The notes beneath the pieces were generated by a model that was given only the letters and a program-made list of their open reading frames with translations, did no database searches and was not told the DNA's origin. Both the position numbers and the translations under genes were made by a program. Positions 24,098 to 32,808 of a stretch of 64,000 nucleotides of DNA are shown here, in pieces. Each line of letters opens with the position of its first letter. The stretch's first letter is position 1. The DNA is from Burkholderiaceae bacterium (GTDB taxonomy: Bacteria > Pseudomonadota > Gammaproteobacteria > Burkholderiales > Burkholderiaceae_C). The stretch lies in assembly GCA_026125795.1 (NCBI GenBank), contig JAHCKM010000001.1, positions 1 to 64,000 on the forward strand. Reading direction: 5' to 3'.

Positions 24098-25405
24098 TCA
24101 GGTGCCGCCGGCTGGCGCGCCGTGGCCGGCGGCCCGCTCCAGCAGCATCGCGCGCTCGCGTTCGTTGTGTGCCAGCGAGGCGGCGCGCATCCACTCGCCC
24201 CGGGCCTCGTCGTGGCGGCCGAGCCTGGCGAGCAGATCGGCGCGCACGCTCGGCAGCCACTGGTAGTTCTGCAGCGTGGGATCGCCGCACAGCCGGTCGA
24301 CGATCTCCAGCGCCGCGGCGGGTCCGATCGCCATGCCGACCGCCACTGCCCGGTTGAGCTGCACCACGGGCGACGGCGAAATCTGCGCCAGCGCGTCGTA
24401 CAGCGCGACGATGCGACTCCAGTCGGTGGCCGCAGCCTCGGCCGCGCGCGCGTGGTAGGCCGCGATGCCGGCCTGCAGTGCATAGGGCCCGAGCGGGTGG
24501 TTGGCCTGCACCGCCAGCATTTCGGCGCGCTCGAGCGCGGTGAGGCCGCGACGGATCAGCAACCGGTCCCAACGCGAACGGTCCTGGTCGGTCAGCAGCA
24601 CCGGTCGCCCGTCGGCGTCGACGCGGGCGGCCGCACGCGACGCATGCAGCTCCATCAGGGCGGCCAGGCCCCAGACCTCGCTTTCCTGCGGCGTCAGCGC
24701 GCACAACATGCGCGCCAGGCGCAACGCCTCCTGCGTCAGGTCGAGCCGCATCCAGTCCGTGCCGCGCGTTGCGGTATAGCCCTCGTTGAAGATCGCGTAC
24801 AGCACCTCGAGCACCGACCCCAGACGCTCGACCAGCTCGTTGGGCCCGGGCAACTCGAACGGCACCTTGGCCGCGCTCAACGTGCGCTTGGCGCGCACGA
24901 TGCGCTGGGCCAGCGTCGCCTCGGGCACCAGGAAGGCGCGCGCGATCTCTTCGGTGGACAGGCCGCCGAGCAGCTTGAGCGTCAGAGCGATGCGGGCATC
25001 GGGGGGCAGCACCGGGTGGCAGGCGGTGAAGATCAGGCGCAGCAGGTCATCGCCGATCACATCGCCTTCGGCCTGCGCGATGGCCTCGGCGATGTCGGGC
25101 ACCACGTGATCTCCGCGCGCATCGGCGTCTGCCCCCAGCTCCTGCTGCTTGCGCACGTGCAGCGTGTGCTGGCGCAGGCGGTCGAGCGCGCGGTGCTTGG
25201 CGGTGGTCATCAGCCAAGCCCCGGGGTTATCCGGCACGCCTTCATCGGGCCAATGCTCGAGCGCAGACACCAGCGCATCCTGTGCCAGCTCTTCGGCCAC
25301 CCCGATGTCGCGCACCAGCCGCGCCACCGCGGCGACGATGGCAGCCGATTCGATGCGCCAGACGGCATCGATCGCGCGGCGGGTGGCGTCATGGCGCTCG
25401 CTCAT
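24098..25405 (-). CDS. ECF sigma factor with C-terminal TPR-like domain (ECF42 type)
   Basis: 435 residues, more than twice an ordinary ECF sigma. Sigma region 2 is at about 15-85 (IVAAVARLVRDIGVAEELAQ, then WLMTTAKHRALDRLR) and region 4 at about 120-180 (LTLKLLGGLSTEEIARAFLV, then TLAQRIVRAKRTL). The rest is the DUF6596/TPR-like helical extension (LYAIFNEGYTATRGTDWMRL; ASLAHNERERAMLLERAAGH). ECF42 sigmas are known for this extension and for neighbouring DGPF/YCII genes, exactly the context here, and are thought to be controlled by the extension rather than by an anti-sigma factor; none is present. ATG 25405 follows the VOC gene stop by 26 bp. Confidence 0.93.
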   Translation of the reverse strand: MSERHDATRRAIDAVWRIESAAIVAAVARLVRDIGVAEELAQDALVSALEHWPDEGVPDNPGAWLMTTAKHRALDRLRQHTLHVRKQQELGADADARGDHVVPDIAEAIAQAEGDVIGDDLLRLIFTACHPVLPPDARIALTLKLLGGLSTEEIARAFLVPEATLAQRIVRAKRTLSAAKVPFELPGPNELVERLGSVLEVLYAIFNEGYTATRGTDWMRLDLTQEALRLARMLCALTPQESEVWGLAALMELHASRAAARVDADGRPVLLTDQDRSRWDRLLIRRGLTALERAEMLAVQANHPLGPYALQAGIAAYHARAAEAAATDWSRIVALYDALAQISPSPVVQLNRAVAVGMAIGPAAALEIVDRLCGDPTLQNYQWLPSVRADLLARLGRHDEARGEWMRAASLAHNERERAMLLERAAGHGAPAGGT

Positions 25406-25431
25406 GGAAAAGAGGGTCCCGTGGGCAACGC

Positions 25432-25833
25432 TCACGCCGGCGGCATGCCGCGCATGTGGACGAGCTCCCAGGTGTGCCCATCGAGGTCCTCGAAGCTGTG
25501 GCTGTACATGAAGCCCATGTCCTGCACCGGGCGCGGAGTGCTGCCGCCGCCGGCAAGCGCCTTCCTGACCAGCGCATCGACCTCGGCGTCGCTGTCGCAC
25601 GACAGGCAGATCAGCGTCTCGGTGTGCGAGCGCGTGTCGGCGATCTGTTTGTGCGTGAAGGTCTTGAAGAACTCGCGGTCGAGCAGCATTGCGAAGATGT
25701 TGTCGCCGACCACCATGCAGGCGCCCTGTTCGTTGGTGAACTGCGGGTTGAAGCCGAAGCCGAGGCCGTCGAAGAACGCCATCGAGCGCTTCAGGTCCTG
25801 GACCGGCAGGTTGATGAAGATCTGCTTGTGCAT
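25432..25833 (-). CDS. VOC (glyoxalase/bleomycin-resistance) family protein
   Basis: 133 residues, two beta-alpha-beta-beta-beta modules: MHKQIFINLPVQDLKRSMAF at the start and SHSFEDLDGHTWELVHM at the end, the latter carrying the Glu of the usual metal site. GGAG precedes ATG 25833; an ATG at 25845 (MERS leader) that overlaps the YCII stop is an alternative giving translational coupling. PhnB/YaeR-like proteins of this type are regular members of ECF42 clusters. Enzymatic role unknown. Confidence 0.88.
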   Translation of the reverse strand: MHKQIFINLPVQDLKRSMAFFDGLGFGFNPQFTNEQGACMVVGDNIFAMLLDREFFKTFTHKQIADTRSHTETLICLSCDSDAEVDALVRKALAGGGSTPRPVQDMGFMYSHSFEDLDGHTWELVHMRGMPPA

Positions 25834-25844
25834 GGAGCGCTCCA

Positions 25845-26261
25845 TCAGCGGCCGTTGCCGATGCCGAGCTCGCGAAAGCGCTCGATCGAAGCGCTCGGGC
25901 CCAGGTCGTCCAGCTCGTAGAGCTGGCGCACCTCGATCTCGGCCACGCCGCCGTCCACCGCCGGGTTCGGAAAGCGCCGCGTCCACTCCAGCGCCTCGTC
26001 GCGGCTGCGCGTCTGGATCAGCGTGTAGCCGGCCACCAGCTCCTTGGTCTCGGCGAAGGGGCCGTCGACCACGTGGCGCTTGCCACCGTCGTACAACACG
26101 CGCCAGCCCTTGCCGCTGGGCTGCAGGCCCGCCGCGTCGAGCAGCACGCCGGCCTTGGCCAGCTGCTCGTGAAAGTCGGTCATGGCCTCGAACATCGCCT
26201 CGCCGGGCATCACGCCGCGCTCGGTCTCGGGCGTGGCCTTCACCAGAAGCATGAATCGCAT
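25845..26261 (-). CDS. YCII/DGPF domain protein
   Basis: 138 residues. MRFMLLVKATPETERGVMPG and the diagnostic HVVDGPFAETKELVAGYTLI, containing the DGPF tetrapeptide, identify the YCII-related DGPF family. These small dimeric proteins are typical targets of ECF42 sigmas; biochemical role unknown. AAAGGA lies six bases before ATG 26261, which is preferred over an in-frame ATG at 26312. Confidence 0.92.
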   Translation of the reverse strand: MRFMLLVKATPETERGVMPGEAMFEAMTDFHEQLAKAGVLLDAAGLQPSGKGWRVLYDGGKRHVVDGPFAETKELVAGYTLIQTRSRDEALEWTRRFPNPAVDGGVAEIEVRQLYELDDLGPSASIERFRELGIGNGR

Positions 26262-26348
26262 GGTCGTCCTTTCGTGAGGAACAGGCCCGGCGCTTCGGGC
26301 CTTCATCCGCACGACGATCCGGCTGGCCGGAAATCGACAACCGATCGG

Positions 26349-26714
26349 TCAGGCCGTGCTCTCGTCGTAGCACGGCGCCAGCGAGCGGACCTCGACGGTG
26401 CACCATTCCGCGGCCGGGCAGCGCTGCGCGATCGCGATTGCCGCCTCGCGCGTCGGCACGTCGATCAGGTAGAAGCCGCCGATCATCTCCTTGGCCTCGG
26501 CGAACGGCCCGTCGACCACGCGCGGCTGGCCGCCGCGCACCTGCACGCGCGCGGCCTTCGAATGCGCCGCCAGCGACTCGACGCCGCGCAGCACCCCCTG
26601 GGACTTCAATTCCTCGGCGAACTGCAGCATGCGGGCAAACACCGCCTCGCCTTCGGCGCGCGTGCGCGTGCGGCGCTGCTCGGGCGGCTCGATCATCAAC
26701 AGCATGTAGGTCAT
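26349..26714 (-). CDS. YCII/DGPF domain protein, second copy
   Basis: 121 residues: MTYMLLMIEPPEQRRTRTRA, then RVVDGPFAEAKEMIGGFYLI with the DGPF motif and EWCTVEVRSL near the end. It is a divergent paralogue of the gene at 25845 and lies 87 bp upstream of it, likely in the same ECF42 regulon. GGAAG precedes ATG 26714. Confidence 0.92.
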   Translation of the reverse strand: MTYMLLMIEPPEQRRTRTRAEGEAVFARMLQFAEELKSQGVLRGVESLAAHSKAARVQVRGGQPRVVDGPFAEAKEMIGGFYLIDVPTREAAIAIAQRCPAAEWCTVEVRSLAPCYDESTA

Positions 26715-26791
26715 GGTGGCTTCCGGCACAAACGTTCTGCGGGACAGGTGATTAGAGCATCGGCTGTGCGATGGCCCCACGGGCGCCGCGG

Positions 26792-28393
26792 TTACGCGGG
26801 CAGGCGTTCGCGCAGCAGCCGCTTCATCAGCTTGCCGTTGGCGTTGCGCGGCAACGGCGCATCGCTCCAGGTGATGCTCTCGGGCACCTTGTAGTCGGCC
26901 AGTCGTTCGGCGCAGAACGTGCGCAACGCGGCATCGTTGGGCACGGCGCCCGGCGCGTGCACGAACGCATGCACACGTTCGCCAAGCACCGGGCACGGCT
27001 TGCCCACGACTGCGGCCTCCACCACGCCGGGCCAGCCCATCAGCACGTTCTCGACCTCGACGGAGTAGATCTTGTAGCCGCCGCGGTTGAGCATGTCTTT
27101 CTTGCGGTCGAACACGCGCACGTAGCCTTGTGCGTCGATCGAGCCGAGGTCGCCCGAGTGCCACCAGCCGGCGGTGAACGACGCGGCGGTCGCCTCGGGG
27201 TTGGACCAGTAGCCGGGCACGACCATCGGGCCGGCGATCCACAGCTCGCCGGTCTCGCCAGGTGGCAACTCGCGCCCGGCGTCGTCCATCACGCGCACCT
27301 CGGCCAACGGCAGCGCAATGCCCACCGAGTCGGCATGGCCGCGCGTGCCGCCCATCGGCATCATCGTGGTCGGCGAGGTGGTCTCGGTGGCGCCGTAGCA
27401 GTTGAGCAGCGTGAGGCCCGGCAGCAACTCGGCCAGCGCGTCGATCGTGCCCACCGGCATCGGCGCGCCGCCATAGCCGCCGATGCGCCAGGCACTCAAG
27501 TCGGCCCGTGCGAAGGTCGGCTCCAGCAGGCACAGGTGGTACATCGCCGGCACCATCAGCGTGTGCGTCACGCGCTCGGCAGCCATCAAAGCGATGAACG
27601 GCTCGGCCTTGAACGACGGCACGATCACCGTGGTGCCGGCCACCTGCAGCATCGTCGCGATGATGGCGATCAGTCCGGTGACGTGGCCGGCCGGCACCGC
27701 CAGCGCTGACACCTCGCCTTGGCGCAGCTTCATGCACACCTGATAGTGCAGCACCGAGTGCACGATGTTCAGGTGCGTCAGCATCGCTCCTTTCGGATGG
27801 CCGGTGGTGCCCGAGGTGTAGAGGATCAGCGCGACGTCGGTCTCGGCTGGCTCGGCCGGCGGCGGCGCCGCCGCGGCGTGCGACAGCAGCTCGTCGTAGG
27901 GCAGGCAACCCGCGGCCGCGCCGATCGCCACGCGCAGACGCAGCGCCGGCGTGTCGTGTGCATCCGGCAGTCGGTCAACCAGGGCCGCATCGGCCACGAT
28001 GCCGATCGCGCCGCATTGCCGCGTGATGTAGGCGAGCCCGGCTCGTTGCTCGCGCACGCCCACCGGCACGGCCACTGCGCCGAGGCGCGCCAGCGCCAGC
28101 AGCACGAGCACGAACTCGGGGCGGTTGTGCATGAACATCACCAGGCGCTCGCCGGCGCGCACGCCTCGCGAAGCCAATCCGCCGGCCAGACGCTGCACGA
28201 TCGCGTCGCATTGCGCATAACTGACGTGCTGGCCCTCGCAACGCAGTGCACAGGCGTGCGGCGCGCGCTGGCACGCCGCAGCAAACATCGCAAACAGGCT
28301 GCGCGGCCGCTCGGCATAGCAGCGCACGATGCGGTCGCCGTACAGCGCCTCGGCGCGTTGTGCCGGCATCGGATGGTCGGCCCAGGCGTTCAT
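26792..28393 (-). CDS. AMP-forming acyl-CoA synthetase
   Basis: 533 residues, ANL superfamily. Motifs in order: P-loop LILYTSGTTGHPKGAMLTHL, A5 YGATETTSPTTMM, A6 GELWIAGPMVVPGYWSNPEA, A7 WWHSGDLGSIDAQGYV, A8 DRKKDMLNRGGYKIYSVEVE and A10 PRNANGKLMKRLL with the catalytic Lys. It activates a carboxylic acid to its CoA ester; medium or long chain acids are most likely for this subgroup but specificity is not readable. ATG 28393 gives the usual N-terminus; a leader to 28447 would overlap the FNR box. Divergent from uspA. Confidence 0.92.
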   Translation of the reverse strand: MNAWADHPMPAQRAEALYGDRIVRCYAERPRSLFAMFAAACQRAPHACALRCEGQHVSYAQCDAIVQRLAGGLASRGVRAGERLVMFMHNRPEFVLVLLALARLGAVAVPVGVREQRAGLAYITRQCGAIGIVADAALVDRLPDAHDTPALRLRVAIGAAAGCLPYDELLSHAAAAPPPAEPAETDVALILYTSGTTGHPKGAMLTHLNIVHSVLHYQVCMKLRQGEVSALAVPAGHVTGLIAIIATMLQVAGTTVIVPSFKAEPFIALMAAERVTHTLMVPAMYHLCLLEPTFARADLSAWRIGGYGGAPMPVGTIDALAELLPGLTLLNCYGATETTSPTTMMPMGGTRGHADSVGIALPLAEVRVMDDAGRELPPGETGELWIAGPMVVPGYWSNPEATAASFTAGWWHSGDLGSIDAQGYVRVFDRKKDMLNRGGYKIYSVEVENVLMGWPGVVEAAVVGKPCPVLGERVHAFVHAPGAVPNDAALRTFCAERLADYKVPESITWSDAPLPRNANGKLMKRLLRERLPA

Positions 28394-28424
28394 GCCGATC
28401 ACTGTAACGCTGGGCCTGCGTGGC

Positions 28425-28438
28425 TTGATAACCGTCAA
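28425..28438 (+). promoter_or_regulatory. FNR/Anr-type box TTGAT-AACC-GTCAA
   Basis: Matches the FNR-family consensus TTGAT-N4-ATCAA at nine of ten positions. Its centre lies about 41.5 bp upstream of a start point predicted from the -10-like TAGAGT at 28461-28466, the classical class II activation geometry, for uspA. Confidence 0.65.
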
Positions 28439-28460
28439 GGCCTGCACGGCGCCGCGGCCC

Positions 28461-28466
28461 TAGAGT
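28461..28466 (+). promoter_or_regulatory. -10 element of uspA
   Basis: TAGAGT, with the FNR-type box in place of a -35 element. It leaves a short leader containing AGGAGG, six bases before the ATG at 28488. Confidence 0.45.
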
Positions 28467-28487
28467 GGCTCGCAGACAGGAGGCTCT

Positions 28488-28931
28488 ATGTACAAGAAAC
28501 TGCTGGTGCCGGTTGACGGGGGCGAACTCACCGACCGGGCCATGACACAGAGCATCGCGTTGGCGCGTCAGCTCGGCGCGTCGATCACCGCGTTCGTGGT
28601 CGAGCCCGACATGCCGCTGCCCAACGTCGGCACGCGGCCGGGGGCCTACCATCGCCAGCTCAACGAGCACGAGACGCGCACCGACACCCATGCCATGGGG
28701 TTGTTGTCGCAGTTCGGCGAGCGCGCGCAGGCGGCGGGCGTCGAGTTCAGCGGCCGCCACGCGCGCACCGATCAGGTCGACACCGCGATCGCGCGGGCCG
28801 CCGCGGATCTGGATTGCGACATGATCGTGATGGCCACGCACGGCCGCGGCGTGTTCGGCGAGTTGCTGTTCGGCTCGCACACCAAGAGCGTGCTGGCCAA
28901 GAGCACGATCCCGCTGCTGGTGCTGCACTGA
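28488..28931 (+). CDS. universal stress protein, UspA family
   Basis: 147 residues. MYKKLLVPVDGGELTDRAMT at the start and the ATP-binding loop ATHGRGVFGELLFGSHTKSV (G-x2-G-x9-G-S/T pattern) at the end mark the ATP-binding UspFG/MJ0577 type. A strong SD (AGGAGG) precedes the start. An FNR-type box suggests induction under low oxygen, as for many proteobacterial Usp genes. It ends 17 bp before the convergent IclR gene. Confidence 0.93.
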   Translation: MYKKLLVPVDGGELTDRAMTQSIALARQLGASITAFVVEPDMPLPNVGTRPGAYHRQLNEHETRTDTHAMGLLSQFGERAQAAGVEFSGRHARTDQVDTAIARAAADLDCDMIVMATHGRGVFGELLFGSHTKSVLAKSTIPLLVLH

Positions 28932-28947
28932 AGCGACCGGTCCCGGG

Positions 28948-29721
28948 TCAGAGGATCGGCCGCAGCGCTTGCGCCGCGTCCTGCAGCAGCGGCAGGAAAC
29001 GTTCGATCGTCTGCTCGCGCGTCAGCGGCATCATCGGCGTGGTCATGCCGAGTGCGCCCACGCAATCGCCCTTGCGGTCCTTCAGCGGCGTGGCGATGCC
29101 GCGCAATCCGGCATCGAGGTGGGCCTCGGTGACCCAGTAGCCCAGTGCGCGCGCCGCGTGCACGTTGTGCAGGAACTCCGCCGGGTCGGTCACCGTGTGC
29201 GGCGTGAACGAGCCGAACTCGTGCTCGGTCACCCAGGCATCGAGCGCGCGCTCGGGCCAGGTTGAGAGCATCACCACGCCCGGTGTCACCACGTGGGCTG
29301 GCAGGCGCGCGCCGGGGTGGTAACCGATGCTGATGACGCGCGGGCTGTTGCTGCGGGCGATGTAGACCACCTCGTGACCGTCCAGCACGCTGACGTTGAC
29401 GGTCTCGCCGCTTTGCATCGACACCCGCTGGATGAACGGCTGCACCAGCCGGGGGAGTCGCGCCGAGTCGAGAAACGCCTGGCCCAGGCGCAGCACTCGC
29501 GGCAGCAGCCAGAACTGCTTGCCGTCGCTGCCGGCGTAGCCGAAATGCACCAGGCTCAGCAGGTAGCGGCGCGCCGCGGTGCGCGAGATCACGGCCCGCG
29601 CCGCCACCTCGGCGGCGGTGACGCGCACATGATCGTCATCGAAGCACTCGATCACCCGAAGGCCCTTGCCCAGGCCTTCGATCAGGTCCTTGCGGTCGAT
29701 GGCGCGCCGCGGCTCGGGCAT
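28948..29721 (-). CDS. IclR-family regulator, PcaR/PobR subgroup
   Basis: 257 residues. RKDLIEGLGKGLRVIECFDD followed by TAAEVAARAVISRTAARRYL is the winged HTH in the form typical of PcaR/PcaU/PobR regulators of protocatechuate and 4-hydroxybenzoate genes; the C-terminal IclR effector domain follows (VNVSVLDGHEVVYIARSNSP). It diverges from the AroE-like gene with 107 bp between, so it probably activates the quinate/shikimate-type operon in response to an aromatic or shikimate-pathway acid. Confidence 0.92.
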   Translation of the reverse strand: MPEPRRAIDRKDLIEGLGKGLRVIECFDDDHVRVTAAEVAARAVISRTAARRYLLSLVHFGYAGSDGKQFWLLPRVLRLGQAFLDSARLPRLVQPFIQRVSMQSGETVNVSVLDGHEVVYIARSNSPRVISIGYHPGARLPAHVVTPGVVMLSTWPERALDAWVTEHEFGSFTPHTVTDPAEFLHNVHAARALGYWVTEAHLDAGLRGIATPLKDRKGDCVGALGMTTPMMPLTREQTIERFLPLLQDAAQALRPIL

Positions 29722-29828
29722 CGGCGTTTACCCTTGGTTGGATCGATGATCGCGCGGCATGCGCGCTTATCGCGCAGATTGTCGGCGCGCACCTTGTGGC
29801 GCGGTGCTGGGGTTTCTATCGTGCCCGC

Positions 29829-30680
29829 ATGCCCATCACCGGCACGACGCGCGTTTTTCTGATCCTCGGCGATCCGGTCGAGCAAGTGCGCGCACCGGAG
29901 GTGTTCAACCACGTGTTCCGCCGCCACGGCATCGATGCCGTGCTGGTGCCGGCGCAGGTCGCGGCGGCCGACCTGCCCGGCTTCGTGCGCCATGTGTTCA
30001 AGGCGCGCAACATCGACGGGCTGTGGCTGGCGATCCCGCACAAGGCGCCGATGGTGGACCTGCTCGACGAGTGTGATCGCGCCGGGCGCATCGCCGGCGC
30101 CGTCAACGCGGTGCGGCGCGGGCCCGATGGCCGCATCGAGGGGGCGCTGTTCGATGGCGCGGGCTTCGTCAAGGCGCTCGACCACCTGGGCATCGCGGCA
30201 CGCGGCCGCAACGCGCTGGTGGTGGGCGTCGGCGGCGGCGGCGTCGCCGTGGCGGCGGCGCTGGCCGAGCGCGGCGTGCGCCGGCTCGACCTGTTCGACA
30301 CCGCGCCCGGCCGCGCCGCCGCGGTGGCGCAACGCCTGCGCGTGGAGTTCGGTACCGACGCCCGCGCCCGCGACGACGCCGACCCGGTGGGCTTCGATCT
30401 CGTGGTCAATGCGTCTCCGCGCGGCCTCAAGCCCGACGACCCGCCGCCGGTCGACGCCGCCCGGCTGCACGCCGGCGCCGCGGTGGTCGACATCGTGATG
30501 AAGAACCAGCCCACCGCGCTGCTGCGGGCCTGCCATGCGCGCGGCATCACCGCGTTTCCCGGCTTCGAGATGCTCGTGCAGCAGGTTCCCGAATACCTGT
30601 CGTTCTTCGGATACGACAACATCGCCCGCGCCATCACGGCAGATGCCAGCGAACTGCGCGCGCTGATCGAAGCGGCGTGA
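29829..30680 (+). CDS. AroE/YdiB-like dehydrogenase with altered substrate site
   Basis: 283 residues from ATG 29829. The shikimate/quinate dehydrogenase fold is clear: LILGDPVEQVRAPEVFN at the start, IPHKAP with Lys72, GAVNAV with Asn93, DGAGF with Asp109, and NAD(P)-binding VVGVGGGGVAVAAALA. However the two substrate-binding Ser of AroE (S-x-S in HSxSP) are Val20 and Ala22 here. It therefore may not use shikimate itself; a quinate-like or other polyol acid is possible. First gene downstream of the divergent IclR regulator and of the ABC importer operon. An earlier ATG at 29796 lacks conserved sequence. Confidence 0.85.
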   Translation: MPITGTTRVFLILGDPVEQVRAPEVFNHVFRRHGIDAVLVPAQVAAADLPGFVRHVFKARNIDGLWLAIPHKAPMVDLLDECDRAGRIAGAVNAVRRGPDGRIEGALFDGAGFVKALDHLGIAARGRNALVVGVGGGGVAVAAALAERGVRRLDLFDTAPGRAAAVAQRLRVEFGTDARARDDADPVGFDLVVNASPRGLKPDDPPPVDAARLHAGAAVVDIVMKNQPTALLRACHARGITAFPGFEMLVQQVPEYLSFFGYDNIARAITADASELRALIEAA

Positions 30681-30720
30681 AGCCAAGAGTTCCCAGACCG
30701 ACCACAGAGGAGACGATCAG

Positions 30721-31866
30721 ATGAACATTTCCCGCCTCGGCTTCATCGCCACCTGCTGCGCCGCGCTGCTCGGCGCGGGCGCGCACGCGCAGAACACCAT
30801 CAAGCTCGCCGTGCTGCAGGAGCTGTCGGGCGCCGGCGCCACCGCCGGCACCAACGCCAAGAACGGCGCGCTGCTGGCGATCAAGGAGATCAACGAGGCC
30901 GGCGGCATCCTCGGCAAGAAGATCGAGGCCACAGTGGCCGACACGCAGTCCAACCCCGGCGTCGCCAAGGGGCTGGCCACCAAGGCGGTCGACGACAACG
31001 TGTTCGCGGTGATCGGCCCGACGTTCTCCGGCTCGATCATGGTCAGCATGGCCGAGACCAAGCGCGCCGAGATCCCCAACTTCACCGGCGGCGAGGCGGC
31101 CGCGATCACGCAGCAGGGCAACCCGTACATCTTTCGCACCAGCTTCACGCAGACCACCGCGATGCCCAAGGTGGCGCGCTACATCGCCAACAACCTGAAG
31201 GCCAAGACGGTGGCGGTGCTGTTCGTCAACAACGATTTCGGCAAGGGCGGGCGCGACTCGTTTGCCAAGGCGGCGCAGCAAGCCGGCCTCAACGTGGTTG
31301 CTGACATCTCCACCGAATCCGGTCAGCTCGACTGGTCGGCGCCGGTGCTGCGCGCCAAGCAGAGCAATGCCGACGTGATCTTCGTCTACACCAACGAGGA
31401 AGAGTCGGCGCGCGCGCTGCGCGAGTTGCGCAAGCAGGGTGTGACCAGGCCGATCGTCGGCGAGACCACGCTGACCGGCCAGAAAGTGATCGAGCTCGCC
31501 GGCGACGCCGCCAACGGCGCGGTGGCCCACGTGGGCCTGACGATCGACGCGCCGAACCCGCTGATGCTGAAGTTCAAGGCCAAGTTCTTCCAGGAATACA
31601 AGTACCTCTCGGACCACAACGGCATCAAGGGCTACACCGGCATCTACCTGCTGAAGGCCGGCATCGAGAAGGTCGGCAAGCTCGACCGGGTGGCGGTGGC
31701 CAAGGCGCTGCACGGCCTGAGCGTCAGCGCGGCCAAGGAGCCCGGCGTGCTGATGGACGTGTCGATCGACGCCAACGGCGACCTCGACCGCGAGAGCTAC
31801 ATCGTCGAGGTGAAGGACGGCAAGCAGGTGGTGAAGGAAACGCTGCCGGCCCTGGTCAAGAAGTAA
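30721..31866 (+). CDS. LivK-type ABC substrate-binding protein
   Basis: 381 residues. Signal peptide MNISRLGFIATCCAALLGAGAHA, then the type I periplasmic-binding fold typical of the HAAT family (TIKLAVLQELSGAGATAGTN, GPTFSGSIMVSMAETK, FVNNDFGKGGRDSFAKAAQQ). GGAG lies upstream of ATG 30721. HAAT importers carry branched-chain amino acids but in Burkholderiales also many aromatic acids. Flanking catabolic genes suggest a quinate/shikimate/protocatechuate-type ligand; that is inference. Confidence 0.93.
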   Translation: MNISRLGFIATCCAALLGAGAHAQNTIKLAVLQELSGAGATAGTNAKNGALLAIKEINEAGGILGKKIEATVADTQSNPGVAKGLATKAVDDNVFAVIGPTFSGSIMVSMAETKRAEIPNFTGGEAAAITQQGNPYIFRTSFTQTTAMPKVARYIANNLKAKTVAVLFVNNDFGKGGRDSFAKAAQQAGLNVVADISTESGQLDWSAPVLRAKQSNADVIFVYTNEEESARALRELRKQGVTRPIVGETTLTGQKVIELAGDAANGAVAHVGLTIDAPNPLMLKFKAKFFQEYKYLSDHNGIKGYTGIYLLKAGIEKVGKLDRVAVAKALHGLSVSAAKEPGVLMDVSIDANGDLDRESYIVEVKDGKQVVKETLPALVKK

Positions 31867-31927
31867 GCAACCGGCGCGGCACAGCACGCACTTTGAAGCG
31901 CCGCACGGCGCTTGGGCGGAGCACTCG

Positions 31928-32803
31928 ATGACCGACTTCCTGCAGTTGCTGGTCTCCGGCATGGCCACCGGCGCCATCTACGGGCTGGCCGCACTCGGCT
32001 TCACGCTGCTGTGGCAGGCCTCTGGCACGATCAACTTCGCGCAGGGCGAATTCGTGATGCTGCCGGCGTTCGTGATGCTGGCGTTCGCCAGCTTCGGCGC
32101 GCCGCTGCTGCTGAGCTTCCTGCTCACCTGCATCGTGGCGGTGGTGGTGCTTGGCTGGGCCTTCAAGCGCGCCATCGCCGACCCGCTGCTCAAGTTCGGG
32201 CTGATGCCGATCGTGGTGGCGACGATCGGCCTGGCGATCGCGATGCGCAACGGCGTGCGCGCCGGCTACAGCGCCGAGGCGCATCCTTTCCCGAGCCTGT
32301 TCGCCGACAAGCTGTTCCAGGTGGCCGGTGTCACGGTCACGCTGGCCGATGTCGGCACGCTGGCGCTCGCGTTGATCCTCGTGTTCGCGACGCAATCCTT
32401 CCTGCAGAAGACGGTGACCGGCCGCGCGATGCAGGCGGTGGCGCAGAACACCGACAGCGCCACCGTGCTCGGCATCAACGTGCCGCGCATGGTTTTCTAC
32501 ACCTTCGCGATCAACGCCGTGCTGGCCTGCGCCGCCGCGCTGCTCGTGACGCCCACCTACCTGGCCAAGTTCGACATCGGCGAGCCCCTGGGCACCAAGG
32601 CGTTCTTCGCCGCCATCATCGGCGGCTTCAACAACAGCCGCGGCGCGCTGCTCGGCGGGCTGATCGTCGGCGTCAGCGAAAACCTGGCCGCCGCCTATGT
32701 GTCGCCGCTGTACAAGGACGCGGTCGCGCTGCTGGTGTTCATGCTGGTGATCCTGTTCAAGCCGCAGGGGCTTCTCGGCCGCAAGGTCGAGCGCAAGGTG
32801 TGA
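31928..32803 (+). CDS. LivH-type ABC permease
   Basis: 291 residues, about eight transmembrane helices. LQLLVSGMATGAIYGLAALG and TINFAQGEFVMLPAFVMLAF are the LivH N-terminal signature, and IGGFNNSRGALLGGLIVGVS is the cytoplasmic coupling region. Forms the heterodimeric channel with the next gene; inner membrane. Confidence 0.95.
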   Translation: MTDFLQLLVSGMATGAIYGLAALGFTLLWQASGTINFAQGEFVMLPAFVMLAFASFGAPLLLSFLLTCIVAVVVLGWAFKRAIADPLLKFGLMPIVVATIGLAIAMRNGVRAGYSAEAHPFPSLFADKLFQVAGVTVTLADVGTLALALILVFATQSFLQKTVTGRAMQAVAQNTDSATVLGINVPRMVFYTFAINAVLACAAALLVTPTYLAKFDIGEPLGTKAFFAAIIGGFNNSRGALLGGLIVGVSENLAAAYVSPLYKDAVALLVFMLVILFKPQGLLGRKVERKV

Positions 32804-32808
32804 ACGCC

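Noticed and set aside
29722-29828. GCGCG/CGCGC dyads in the IclR-aroE-like intergenic region as operator
   Set aside because: Imperfect, very GC-rich and common at this base composition, so not specific enough to call.
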